Assembly (NCBI RefSeq): GCF_014204495.1
Contig: NZ_JACHLN010000001.1
Location: 1,488,001-1,552,000, forward strand
DNA: 64,000 nt
Reading direction: 5' to 3'
DNA from: Sphingomonas kyeonggiensis
GTDB lineage: Bacteria > Pseudomonadota > Alphaproteobacteria > Sphingomonadales > Sphingomonadaceae
The notes under the pieces are model-generated. The model did not search any database and was not told the origin of the DNA. It saw nothing but the letters and a program-made list of their open reading frames with translations. How positions within the stretch are numbered: the first letter of the stretch is position 1; the number at the start of each line of letters is the position of its first letter. Shown here piece by piece: positions 1-11,195 of the stretch. The translations under genes were made by a program, and so were the position numbers.

Positions 1-90
1 GAAGTCCGCGGAACCGGTCGACTGCGCGAAGGCGGCCCCCGGGATCAGCAGCGCGGCAAAAGCCACGCCCGCAAAAAGCTTGGTGCGCAT
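1..90 (-). CDS. Secreted protein N-terminus, probable TonB-dependent receptor (partial)
   Basis: Only the first 30 codons are present; the gene runs off the left edge. The reading frame begins with ATG at 90 and encodes a typical Sec signal peptide (MRTKLFAG, hydrophobic core, AAFAQ cleavage site) followed by STGSADF. A Q-S-T-G-S start to the mature chain is common in sphingomonad TonB-dependent receptors, so an outer-membrane receptor is the best guess, but porins or other exported proteins cannot be excluded. The 169 bases between its start and the end of ligA hold no gene I can support and presumably carry its promoter. Confidence 0.6.
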   Translation of the reverse strand, partial: MRTKLFAGVAFAALLIPGAAFAQSTGSADF

Positions 91-259
91 TAGAGGTGTT
101 TCCCTTTCGGTGTGTGCTTATCGTGTGCACTGAACGCGGTGCGGTTCACCGTCGTCGCCGCCCATGCTATTGTTTTATGTCGGTCCTGTGACAGTCAATC
201 CGAGTCATGCTGGGGCGGGCTGTTAATCTGTAATTCAGGATTGTTGCGTTGCAAAAAAG

Positions 260-2422
<2,163 letters not shown>

Positions 2423-2464
2423 TCAAGCTTGAAGACGTGCGGAGGCGTAACGATAAAGTGGGGA

Positions 2465-3709
2465 ATGCGCCTGATCCGGATTGCTCTCGCTTCGCTGCTC
2501 TGGATCGTGGTGGCGTTCTGCCTGATCGCCACGGCCGCGCCCTTCTTCCTGGATCGCATCTATTATACCGGGCCGGTCACCGGGCATTTCGACGGCAAGC
2601 GCTTCTTCAATCCGGATGGCGATGCGCTCGATATTTCCGCCACGCGCCGCAACAAGCTGCTCTGGCAGCAGATATTCGGCGATCCGACGCGGCCGGCCTG
2701 GCCCGACAAGGTTGCGGTGACGCCCTCCAAGCCGCCCGCCAGCGTGGAGGGCGAACGGATGCGCGTGACCTGGATCGGCCATGCCAGCGTGCTGGTGCAG
2801 GCGAGCGGGCTCAACATCCTCACCGATCCGGTGTGGAGCGAGACGGTCGGCCCCTATGGCTTCGGCCCGAAGCGGGTGGCCGAGCCGGGGGTGCGCTTCG
2901 AGGATCTGCCGAAGATCGACATCGTCCTCGTCAGCCACAATCACTACGACCATATGGACCTGGCGACGCTCAAGCGGCTCTGGGACCGCGACCACCCGAT
3001 CATCGTCACCAGCCTGGGCAACGACACGTTGCTGCACCAGGCCGGGATTCCGTCGCGCGGCATGTATCATTGCGGCGATTGCCCGGGCGTCGTCGCCCGC
3101 GACTGGGGCGAGGAAACGATCGCGATCCGCTTCGAGGAGCCCGAGAAGGGCAAGCCATTCCGCGATGCGCGGCCGGCGGTCGTCCATGTGACGCGCAGCC
3201 ACCATTGGGACAGCCGCTGGTTCGCCGATCGCAACCGGGCGCTCTGGTCGAGCTTCGTGGTCGCACTGCCCTACGGCTCCTTCTTCTTCGCCGGCGATAC
3301 CGGCCTTGGCGACGGCAAATGGCCGGCGGAAGCCGCCGCGCAGGTATCGAGCTTCGGCATCCGCTTCGCCGCGATCCCGATCGGCGCCTTCCGCTTCGAC
3401 GAGGGGCAGATGGAAAGCGGCAGCCATATCGGGCCGAAGGACGCGATAAAGGTGTGGGACGGTCTCGGTCGCCCGCCTTCGCTGGCGGTGCATTGGGGCA
3501 CCTTCCGCCTGTCGCGCGAAGGCTATGCGACTCCGCCCAGGATGCTGCGCGGCATGATGCAATGCGCGGGCGAGGATCCGGCGCGCTTCGCCCCCCATGC
3601 GATCGGGCAGGGCTTCGAAGTGCCGCCCATGGGTGCCGCGCCGCGCGCGCCCGATTATGCCGGGCTCGATCGCTGCATCCGAAACGGGAATTTCGACGCG
3701 CTGCGCTGA
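2465..3709 (+). CDS. Metallo-beta-lactamase-fold hydrolase, NAPE-PLD/RomA-like, membrane anchored
   Basis: A 414-aa protein with one N-terminal hydrophobic segment (about residues 3-28, uncleaved anchor or signal peptide) and then an MBL fold. The zinc signature HNHYDHMD lies at about 158-165, with further His/Asp ligands in VTRSHHWDSRW, FAGDTG and AVHWGTF. The whole pattern (TWIGHAS, LTDPVWSE, HNHYDHMD, SHHWDSR) is that of the NAPE-PLD/RomA-like outer-membrane-associated hydrolases, whose bacterial substrates are mostly unknown (phospholipid-type in the eukaryotic relatives). I start it at ATG 2465; the frame stays open far upstream only because it lies antisense to ligA. Confidence 0.88.
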   Translation: MRLIRIALASLLWIVVAFCLIATAAPFFLDRIYYTGPVTGHFDGKRFFNPDGDALDISATRRNKLLWQQIFGDPTRPAWPDKVAVTPSKPPASVEGERMRVTWIGHASVLVQASGLNILTDPVWSETVGPYGFGPKRVAEPGVRFEDLPKIDIVLVSHNHYDHMDLATLKRLWDRDHPIIVTSLGNDTLLHQAGIPSRGMYHCGDCPGVVARDWGEETIAIRFEEPEKGKPFRDARPAVVHVTRSHHWDSRWFADRNRALWSSFVVALPYGSFFFAGDTGLGDGKWPAEAAAQVSSFGIRFAAIPIGAFRFDEGQMESGSHIGPKDAIKVWDGLGRPPSLAVHWGTFRLSREGYATPPRMLRGMMQCAGEDPARFAPHAIGQGFEVPPMGAAPRAPDYAGLDRCIRNGNFDALR

Positions 3710-3764
3710 CTTCCGCTTTGGCGCGGATGCGCTAGGCTGCGGCCTCTCGAAGGGGGAGAGACAG

Positions 3765-4196
3765 ATGCGCAAGTTCATTGCCCTGGCCGTGATCGCGGCA
3801 ATGGGAATCGCCGCCGCGCCGATCCAGGAGAAGCAGGAAGGCAAGGTGCCCAACAAGGGCCGCGACATGATGCTGTCGATGGGCGCGGGGATGAAGGGCA
3901 AGAAGCTCGCTAAGGCAATCCTGGAGGCGGAGAAGTCGCCGATCGGCAGCAAGGCCAATCCGGTGCGCGAGAACATGCCCGAGGGTGAAGTCGCCTATCT
4001 GCGCAAGCTGCGCTGCGAGGATGGCGCCGCGCCGAAATTCGAGCGCGCCGGCAATGTCGGCGAGGGCCCCTATGGCTTCATCGTCGATCTCTACAAGGTG
4101 ACCTGCCCCGGCAAGGCCGCGGTCGATGTCCATATCGACATGTACCATGACGGCGGCGAGACGCGGCCGGTGCCCGGCTTCACCATCGTCAACTGA
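3765..4196 (+). CDS. Small secreted protein of unknown function
   Basis: A 143-aa product with a short signal peptide (MRKFIALAVIAAMGIAAAP). The start at 3765 follows a clear Shine-Dalgarno stretch (gggggagag). The mature part is Lys/Gly-rich at first (GRDMMLSMGAGMKGKK), then has two cysteines (KLRCEDG, VTCPG) that could form a periplasmic disulfide. I do not recognise a family. It lies in the same direction as the metallo-hydrolase, 55 bp downstream, and may be co-transcribed with it. Confidence 0.7.
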   Translation: MRKFIALAVIAAMGIAAAPIQEKQEGKVPNKGRDMMLSMGAGMKGKKLAKAILEAEKSPIGSKANPVRENMPEGEVAYLRKLRCEDGAAPKFERAGNVGEGPYGFIVDLYKVTCPGKAAVDVHIDMYHDGGETRPVPGFTIVN

Positions 4197-4309
4197 GCGC
4201 CGAGCGCCGCGGGGGCCGTTCCGTTTCGGCCGGCCTCCGTATCTTTCAGGTGCTTGAAGGGACTCGGCGCCCGGGTTTATCTTCCCGCGAATCCGGGAGG
4301 GGGTCCCAA

Positions 4310-4771
4310 GTGAACGACCGCGCCGCCAGCGCCGTGCGAAGCTATGACACGACCATCGACCGCGCCGGCCTGGCGCTGGGCGTGGGCAGTATGTTTGCCG
4401 GGCTGATCGTGCTCGGGCTGCTGCTGCTCGGCGGCAAGCGCGACCCGCTCAGCCTGGTCGGCGGCTGGATGATCGGCAGCCTGATCGCCGGCATCGCGAT
4501 CACCGCGGTGGGCGGGCCGGTCTGGGTGGCGATGCATGTCGCCGGGCTGCGCCGTGCGCGCCATGCCGCGCTGGTCGGTGCGCTCACCGCGCTCGCCATC
4601 TTCATCGGCGCGCAGACCTATGGCTTCGGGCTGTTCGAGATGCCGCCGATGGACAATCGCGCGCTCGTGCTGCGCTGGCTCAGCGCGCTGGCGACCAGCG
4701 GTATCCTGGCCCTGTTCGCTGCCGCGACCGCCACGCTGATGTGGCGCATCGCCTATCGCCGCGAATATTGA
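4310..4771 (+). CDS. Small integral membrane protein, about four TM helices
   Basis: A 153-aa membrane protein. I choose the GTG at 4310, preceded by gggaggggg, over the longer open frame from 4250, whose first 20 residues are not protein-like. Predicted hydrophobic segments run about residues 18-38, 48-70, 80-100 and 120-145, joined by short charged loops (GGKRD, RRARH); it ends in an Arg-rich tail. No motif reveals a function. It is convergent with the DUF3617 lipoprotein, leaving 45 bp between the stops. Confidence 0.7.
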   Translation: MNDRAASAVRSYDTTIDRAGLALGVGSMFAGLIVLGLLLLGGKRDPLSLVGGWMIGSLIAGIAITAVGGPVWVAMHVAGLRRARHAALVGALTALAIFIGAQTYGFGLFEMPPMDNRALVLRWLSALATSGILALFAAATATLMWRIAYRREY

Positions 4772-4816
4772 CGCCGGCTGATCGGCGCATGCCCGTGCGG
4801 CATGCGCCGTGGCGGG

Positions 4817-5392
4817 TCACGCCTTGCACGCGCCCAGGCGCTTGCCGGTCAGGCGGATCGTCATCGACGATTCCTTGGCCTGGCCGGGCATGGTCATGCT
4901 GCGCTTCATCGTCAGGTCATAGGCGTTGGGGCCCTGGGTGCCGCTGATCGACACGCGCGACGGGCCCGCCGGCGTGGTGCATTCCATCACCGCATCGACC
5001 TTGCCCGCCTTCGAAGCGAATTTGGGGAAGCGGCAGATGCTCTGCATCGCCGGGAATTGCGTGACGTCGAACGGCTTGACGTCCTGCGCGGTGCGGCAAC
5101 CGCTGCGCATCCGCGGCGGCTTGCCGATCTCGGCCTTGAGCGGGGCGACCTTCTCCTCGGGCGCGCCGCCGGCCTCGAGCGCAACCAGCTGCTCGCCTTC
5201 CTCCCACTGGCCCGCCGACTGGCCGGGCGCCTTGGTCTCGGCCGCCGCGCTCTGCTTGGCGACTTCCTCCATGCTGGCATTCTCCAGCTGGATCACCCCG
5301 GTCTGACGCGCGCTCTCCTCGGTCGAGGGCCCCTGGTTGCAGGCGGCGAGCGGGAGCAGCGCTCCGGCGGCGAGAATCGTCAGACGCATCAT
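4817..5392 (-). CDS. DUF3617-family lipoprotein
   Basis: A 191-aa exported lipoprotein: signal sequence [18 protein letters not shown] with a lipobox ending at the cysteine, then a low-complexity Glu/Ala stretch and a C-terminal half with paired cysteines ([25 protein letters not shown]) and a GKRLGAC ending. This Cys spacing, with conserved Gly and Ser-Thr strands between, is that of DUF3617, a periplasmic family of unknown role common in sphingomonads. The start is taken at the ATG-ATG pair at 5392, because the signal peptide begins there. It is divergent from uvrB (49 bp between starts); a LexA-box-like sequence abuts its start codon. Confidence 0.8.
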   Translation of the reverse strand: MMRLTILAAGALLPLAACNQGPSTEESARQTGVIQLENASMEEVAKQSAAAETKAPGQSAGQWEEGEQLVALEAGGAPEEKVAPLKAEIGKPPRMRSGCRTAQDVKPFDVTQFPAMQSICRFPKFASKAGKVDAVMECTTPAGPSRVSISGTQGPNAYDLTMKRSMTMPGQAKESSMTIRLTGKRLGACKA

Positions 5393-5407
5393 GTTCCCCT
5401 GGGGTTG
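5393..5407 (+). promoter_or_regulatory. Candidate LexA (SOS) box, one mismatch
   Basis: The sequence GTTC-CCCTGGG-GTTG lies between the divergent starts of the DUF3617 lipoprotein and uvrB. Alphaproteobacterial LexA recognises GTTC-N7-GTTC, so this is the consensus with one mismatch, 35 bp ahead of uvrB, a frequent SOS target. A short motif with a mismatch can arise by chance, so this stays tentative. Confidence 0.35.
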
Positions 5408-5441
5408 GCGTGCGGGGCAGCCACACCCCATATTCCCCGCG

Positions 5442-7628
<2,187 letters not shown>

Positions 7629-7707
7629 GCACGTCGCCACGCGCCGCTGGGCCGTTTCGTCGCCGCAGCGGTTGAGCCGTCCCGGTACTTCCCCCATAAG
7701 GCCGGGC

Positions 7708-8250
7708 ATGCGCCGCCAATTGCTCGTCTTCGCCTCCGCGCTTGCCATTGCGGGCTGTTCGGAAACCCCGCCGATCGTGCCGCCGCCGGCGCCCCGGCCG
7801 GTTCCGGTGCCGACGCCCGCTCCGGCACCCGCGCCCACGCCGACCCCGACGCTGGCTGCGGACTGGCGTGACTGGCCGCTGACGCCCGGGACCTGGGCGT
7901 ACAGGCAGGACGGGCGCGGCTCGGTCGCGCTCTATGGCGTGGCCGGGGCCGAGGCGGAGCTGATCCTGCGCTGCGACAATGCGCGCGGCCGGGTGGTGCT
8001 GTCGCGCCGCGGTGACGGTACGGCGAACCTGACGGTGCGGACCACCAGCACGCTGCGCCAGCTTCCCGTCCAGCCGCTGCCTGCCGGCGCCACGCCCTGG
8101 CTGGCCGCCGATCTGGGCGCGCGCGATTCCGTCCTCGACGCGATGGGCTATAGCCGCGGGCGTTTCCTGGTGGAGGGCAACGGGCTGCCGACCCTGGTGG
8201 TGCCCGCCTATGCCGAGATCCTGCGCGTCGCCGAGGATTGCCGCGGCTAG
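7708..8250 (+). CDS. Lipoprotein with proline-rich linker, unknown function
   Basis: A 180-aa product beginning MRRQLLVFASALAIAGC, a lipoprotein signal with the modified cysteine at 17, followed by a Pro/Ala/Thr linker (about residues 22-48) that could span part of the periplasm. The rest (DWRDWPLTPGTWAYRQDGRG ... LRCDNARG ... LRVAEDCRG) is a compact domain with two cysteines. Sphingomonad genomes carry many such proteins without assigned role. It starts 79 bp after uvrB on the same strand and may be read through from it. Confidence 0.75.
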   Translation: MRRQLLVFASALAIAGCSETPPIVPPPAPRPVPVPTPAPAPAPTPTPTLAADWRDWPLTPGTWAYRQDGRGSVALYGVAGAEAELILRCDNARGRVVLSRRGDGTANLTVRTTSTLRQLPVQPLPAGATPWLAADLGARDSVLDAMGYSRGRFLVEGNGLPTLVVPAYAEILRVAEDCRG

Positions 8251-8412
8251 GCATTGGGCTTGCTTCAGCGATGCGGGGAGGGGTTCTGGCCAGCTTCCGG
8301 CCCAGAATTCCAGAATCGCTCAGAAAAAGATTTTATACAAGACTTGTTCTGCGACTCGCGGTGATTCAAATAGTTGGCGTGCCCTTCGAGTGCACAGGCT
8401 TCTTCAACTAGC

Positions 8413-8427
8413 GAAAGGAGGTGATCC
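8413..8427 (+). promoter_or_regulatory. Extended Shine-Dalgarno, 15-nt perfect complement of the 16S rRNA 3' end
   Basis: GAAAGGAGGTGATCC here is the exact reverse complement of the conserved 16S rRNA tail GGATCACCTCCTTTC. Ordinary sites in this window pair over 4-7 bases. The core AGGAGG ends 7 nt before the ATG at 8429, the optimal spacing, so a ribosome should bind the short ORF extremely tightly. Confidence 0.8.
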
Positions 8428-8428
8428 G

Positions 8429-8485
8429 ATGTCTCATGGTTCAGCAATGGGGTCGGTTCAGTTCGTTCGGGAGACGCACCGCTAA
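8429..8485 (+). CDS. 18-aa small ORF (leader-peptide candidate)
   Basis: ATG at 8429 to TAA at 8483-8485 encodes MSHGSAMGSVQFVRETHR. The evidence for translation is the exceptional ribosome binding site at ideal spacing; the peptide has no recognisable domain, no signal sequence and no run of a single amino acid as in classical amino-acid attenuators. The ORF is followed at once by stable RNA hairpins and a terminator. It could be a leader peptide whose translation controls the RNA fold, or a ribosome-capturing decoy. Only conservation of the peptide across relatives would separate these possibilities. Confidence 0.5.
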   Translation: MSHGSAMGSVQFVRETHR

Positions 8486-8618
8486 GCTTCAGGCGCGATC
8501 GGAAGCCCTCCGATCGTACGGCGCCGGGAGGTATTCTCCTCCAATCAACGGCGTCAGTCCGAAGCAAAGCGGTCCGCATGGTCTCCCGGGCTGGAGCTTC
8601 CGGCCGCTGACCATGTCG

Positions 8619-8665
8619 GAGGTCGCCGGGTCGTCGGGAGACGCCCCGGCGACCTCTTTCATTTT
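8619..8665 (+). terminator. Strong intrinsic terminator in front of the 8678 gene
   Basis: Twelve-base perfect arms GAGGTCGCCGGG (8619-8630) and CCCGGCGACCTC (8645-8656), with an inner CGTC/GACG stem, are followed by TTTCATTTT. The next gene's Shine-Dalgarno (ggggag, 8666-8671) begins immediately after the tail, leaving no room for a promoter between, so that gene depends on read-through or on a promoter inside the leader. Confidence 0.75.
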
Positions 8666-8677
8666 GGGGAGATGCAC

Positions 8678-9142
8678 ATGGCAATCGCATTGCGCATCGC
8701 CGGTCTGGTCCTGCTTCTTGTCGGCGCCGCGCCGCCGCAGGACGGTGCCAGGCAGGCCCGGTTGATGGACCGGATCGAGCGCATGCTCGTCCTGCCGAAA
8801 GGTGCGCAACCCTTCGCCCGTTATGGCCGCAACTATGCGCTTGCCGCACCCGACACGGTCCGCGCGGTTTATATCGTGCCGCCGTCGCCGAGCACGAGCA
8901 CCGCATGCACGGTCGTCCTGCCGGGAGACCGCTCGCGGCCCTGCTCCCGCGCGGAAATCGCGGAAATGGCGCGGGAGGAGAATGCCGCCATTGCCGGGCA
9001 GGCGCGGGCGGGGCAGCGGCGCTGGTACGCCAAGGCGTCCAGCCTCCCCCTTGTCGATGATGGCGGCTGCACCGTCGTGACGATCGAGTACAGCATCTCG
9101 CGGAACAGGATCCTCAGCACCGCCTGCAACGGCGTGGGTTGA
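8678..9142 (+). CDS. Small secreted protein of unknown function
   Basis: A 154-aa protein with signal peptide MAIALRIAGLVLLLVGAAPP and a mature part with four cysteines (TACTVVLPG, RPCSRAEIA, GGCTVVTIEY, STACNGVG) that may form two disulfides. The second ATG (8678) is preferred to 8672 because the GGGGAG at 8666-8671 then sits at normal spacing. It lies directly behind the intrinsic terminator of the structured leader, so its expression is probably conditional. It is convergent with glsA, with only 9 bp between the genes. The family is not recognised. Confidence 0.7.
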   Translation: MAIALRIAGLVLLLVGAAPPQDGARQARLMDRIERMLVLPKGAQPFARYGRNYALAAPDTVRAVYIVPPSPSTSTACTVVLPGDRSRPCSRAEIAEMAREENAAIAGQARAGQRRWYAKASSLPLVDDGGCTVVTIEYSISRNRILSTACNGVG

Positions 9143-9151
9143 TCCGGCGGC

Positions 9152-10084
9152 TCAGCGCGGGTCGAAGATCGACCAGCCGGTGTGATGGACCAGCCGCTCG
9201 AGCGCCAGCGTGCCAAGCTGTGAATTGCCGCGCTCGTTGAGCCCCGGCGACCAGACCGCGATCGAAGCGATACCCGGGGCCACGGCCAGGATGCCGCCGC
9301 CCACTCCCGACTTGCCCGGCAGGCCGACGCGGAAGGCGAATTCGCCCGATCCGTCATAATGGCCGCAGGTCAGCATCAGTGCGTTGATGCGGCGGGCGCG
9401 GCGCGGCGAGACGATGCTGAGCCCGGTATCGGGCTGGACCCCGCCCGCCATCAGGAAGCGGCCGGCGCGGGCGAGCTGGCGGCAGCTCATCGCGATCGCG
9501 CATTGGTGGAAATAGACGCCGAGCACTTCCTCGGCCGGGCGGTGCAGGTTGCCGAAGGCGCGCATATATTGGGCCAGCGCGAAGTTGCGGAAGCCGGTGT
9601 CCTGCTCCGCCCGCGCGACGGTTTCGTCGACATGGATCGCCTCGTCGCCGGCCAGCCCGCGCACGAAGCGCAGCATCTCGCCGATCACCTCGCGCGGCGC
9701 GCCGCGGCCGAGCAGGACATCATCGACCACGATCGCGCCGGCGTTGACGAAGGGGTTGCGCGGGATGCCGTGCTCGGTCTCGAGCTGGACGATCGAGTTG
9801 AACGCGCTTCCCGAAGGCTCGCGGCCGACGCGCTGCCAGAGCTGGTCCCCCACCGCGCCCAGCGCCTGGGTGAGCGCGAACACCTTGGAGACCGACTGGA
9901 TCGAGAAGGGCAGATCCGCATCGCCGGCGGCATATTCGCTGCCATCCGCCAGGGTGATGGCGATGCCGAAATGCGCCGGATCCACGGCGGCGAGGGGCGG
10001 GATATATTGGGCCGGTGTGCCGCGATCGGGCGCCGCGGCCATCTCGGCGGCGATATCGGCAACGATCCGCGACAGGCTTTCCAT
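9152..10084 (-). CDS. glsA: Glutaminase A
   Basis: Hydrolyses L-glutamine to glutamate and ammonia in the cytoplasm. The 310-aa length matches the serine-dependent beta-lactamase-like glutaminase family. The catalytic Ser-x-x-Lys is visible as S64-V-S-K67 ([10 protein letters not shown]), with family blocks [25 protein letters not shown] and [12 protein letters not shown] also present. It starts with ATG at 10084 and is transcribed alone, convergent with the small secreted gene downstream. Confidence 0.96.
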   Translation of the reverse strand: MESLSRIVADIAAEMAAAPDRGTPAQYIPPLAAVDPAHFGIAITLADGSEYAAGDADLPFSIQSVSKVFALTQALGAVGDQLWQRVGREPSGSAFNSIVQLETEHGIPRNPFVNAGAIVVDDVLLGRGAPREVIGEMLRFVRGLAGDEAIHVDETVARAEQDTGFRNFALAQYMRAFGNLHRPAEEVLGVYFHQCAIAMSCRQLARAGRFLMAGGVQPDTGLSIVSPRRARRINALMLTCGHYDGSGEFAFRVGLPGKSGVGGGILAVAPGIASIAVWSPGLNERGNSQLGTLALERLVHHTGWSIFDPR

Positions 10085-10160
10085 TCGCTCTTGCTAGACG
10101 GCGCCGGCGCGAACGCAAATCCTCGCGCCGAAATCGCCGCCGGCTCCCCGTCGTGCCCGC

Positions 10161-11081
10161 CTAGGGGTTTGCCGGCTCGCCGCCGCTCCTGGCGACGCCG
10201 GAACTGATCTGCCCCATCTGCGAGGCCGCGCTGCGGTTGCCGCGGCCATAATAGAGGCCGCTCAGATAGGCGCGGTCGCTGGCGGTCAGGGTCGTCGGGC
10301 CCGGCAGCGCGCCAGGCTCGAACAGGCGCAGGATGGTGTCGTCATCGGCCGCCAGCTTTTCGGGGCGGCTCTGCATTAGGCCGCGCATCGCCGCATAATC
10401 GGCCACCTGCATCAGGTTCTTGCCGAGCGTCGCACGCGTCTCGATCACGACATAGGCGAGCTCGATCTGCTGCTGGGTGGACTGGTTGATGATCGATGCC
10501 TGGGGGATGCGCAGCACCGGCTTGCCGTTGCCGATGGTGATCCGCGTGCCGTTCATGCTGGTGTCGCTGTCGCTCGAACGGGATTCGCCGATCATCTGGC
10601 CATCCTCGTTATGGATGCGCGTGACGGTCCAGCTGCGCGCCGCTGCCGTGGAGGCGAGCAGGCGCTTGCGCTTGCTGGGGTCCATGTCGGTGAACTGGGT
10701 GGGATAGAGGCGGTAGAGCTCGCGGGTGAATTCGCGGCCGTCATCGACGATCACCACCACCAGATTGGGCCGGCACTTGGCGTCGCCGAGCTTTGCTCCC
10801 GCCTCGGTCGCCACCTTGCGGATGCGCGCGGCGACCTTCTGGGCATAGACATCGGTAAAGCCCGAGACGAAGGGACAGACCTCGTCGCCGTAGCGCGCGA
10901 GCTGCCCCGCCACCGGCACCGACATCCGCCCGACCAGCGCCCGAGCCTGCTCCTTGGCATCGAGCACCTTGCCGCGGACGATGATCGTCGATTGGCCGTC
11001 GGAATCGGCGCGATCCTGCGCGAAGGCCGGGGTGGCGAGGAGCAGCGCCGCCGCGCCGATTGCTTGAGACAGTTTCAGCAC
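10161..11081 (-). CDS. Secreted protein of unknown function
   Basis: A 306-aa exported protein. I use the GTG at 11081, which follows AACGAGG at proper spacing and begins the signal peptide (LKLSQAIGAAALLLATPAFAQ); the open frame upstream to 11159 has no signal-like start. The mature chain begins DRADSDGQSTIIVRGK, then a mixed alpha/beta region with CPFVSGF and KCRPNLVVVIVDDG, and ends in a Ser/Gly-rich tail. The STIIVRG strand resembles the plug start of TonB receptors, but length and the rest do not fit. No function is assigned. Confidence 0.7.
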   Translation of the reverse strand: MLKLSQAIGAAALLLATPAFAQDRADSDGQSTIIVRGKVLDAKEQARALVGRMSVPVAGQLARYGDEVCPFVSGFTDVYAQKVAARIRKVATEAGAKLGDAKCRPNLVVVIVDDGREFTRELYRLYPTQFTDMDPSKRKRLLASTAAARSWTVTRIHNEDGQMIGESRSSDSDTSMNGTRITIGNGKPVLRIPQASIINQSTQQQIELAYVVIETRATLGKNLMQVADYAAMRGLMQSRPEKLAADDDTILRLFEPGALPGPTTLTASDRAYLSGLYYGRGNRSAASQMGQISSGVARSGGEPANP

Positions 11082-11195
11082 GGGTACCTCGTTGAACAAA
11101 GTGCGGCCCTTGTATCGCAAGCGATTGCGGCGTCCAACGCCGCGATGGGGTCTTTGCACCGCTCCGGAGCGAGCCGTTTCGATACCCGATCGGAG

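Larger units (their letters stand above)
8330..8665 (+). ncRNA. Structured leader RNA or small RNA gene with embedded 18-codon ORF
   Basis: The only stretch over 300 bases without a long gene (8251-8677) is not empty. A TTATAC -10-like hexamer lies at 8333-8338. Next come a perfect anti-16S Shine-Dalgarno (8413-8427), an 18-codon ORF (8429-8485), a hairpin with arms 8496-8503/8509-8516 inside an outer stem GGCGC/GCGCC (8492-8496/8521-8525), a second stem CATGGTC/GACCATG (8577-8583/8609-8615), and a strong terminator hairpin (8619-8656) with a T-rich tail. The order suggests either a discrete small RNA or a leader-peptide attenuator for the gene at 8678. The 5' end is a guess. I cannot match it to a named RNA family from memory. 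Confidence 0.5.

Noticed and set aside
8413-8427. Fragment of a 16S rRNA gene
   Set aside because: The match is to the reverse complement of the 16S tail and covers only 15 bases next to an ATG at ideal spacing; flanks are not rRNA. It is a ribosome binding site.
8421-8765. 114-codon ORF from GTG 8421 through the leader hairpins
   Set aside because: Out of frame with the strong ribosome site, crosses the terminator and has no protein-like pattern.
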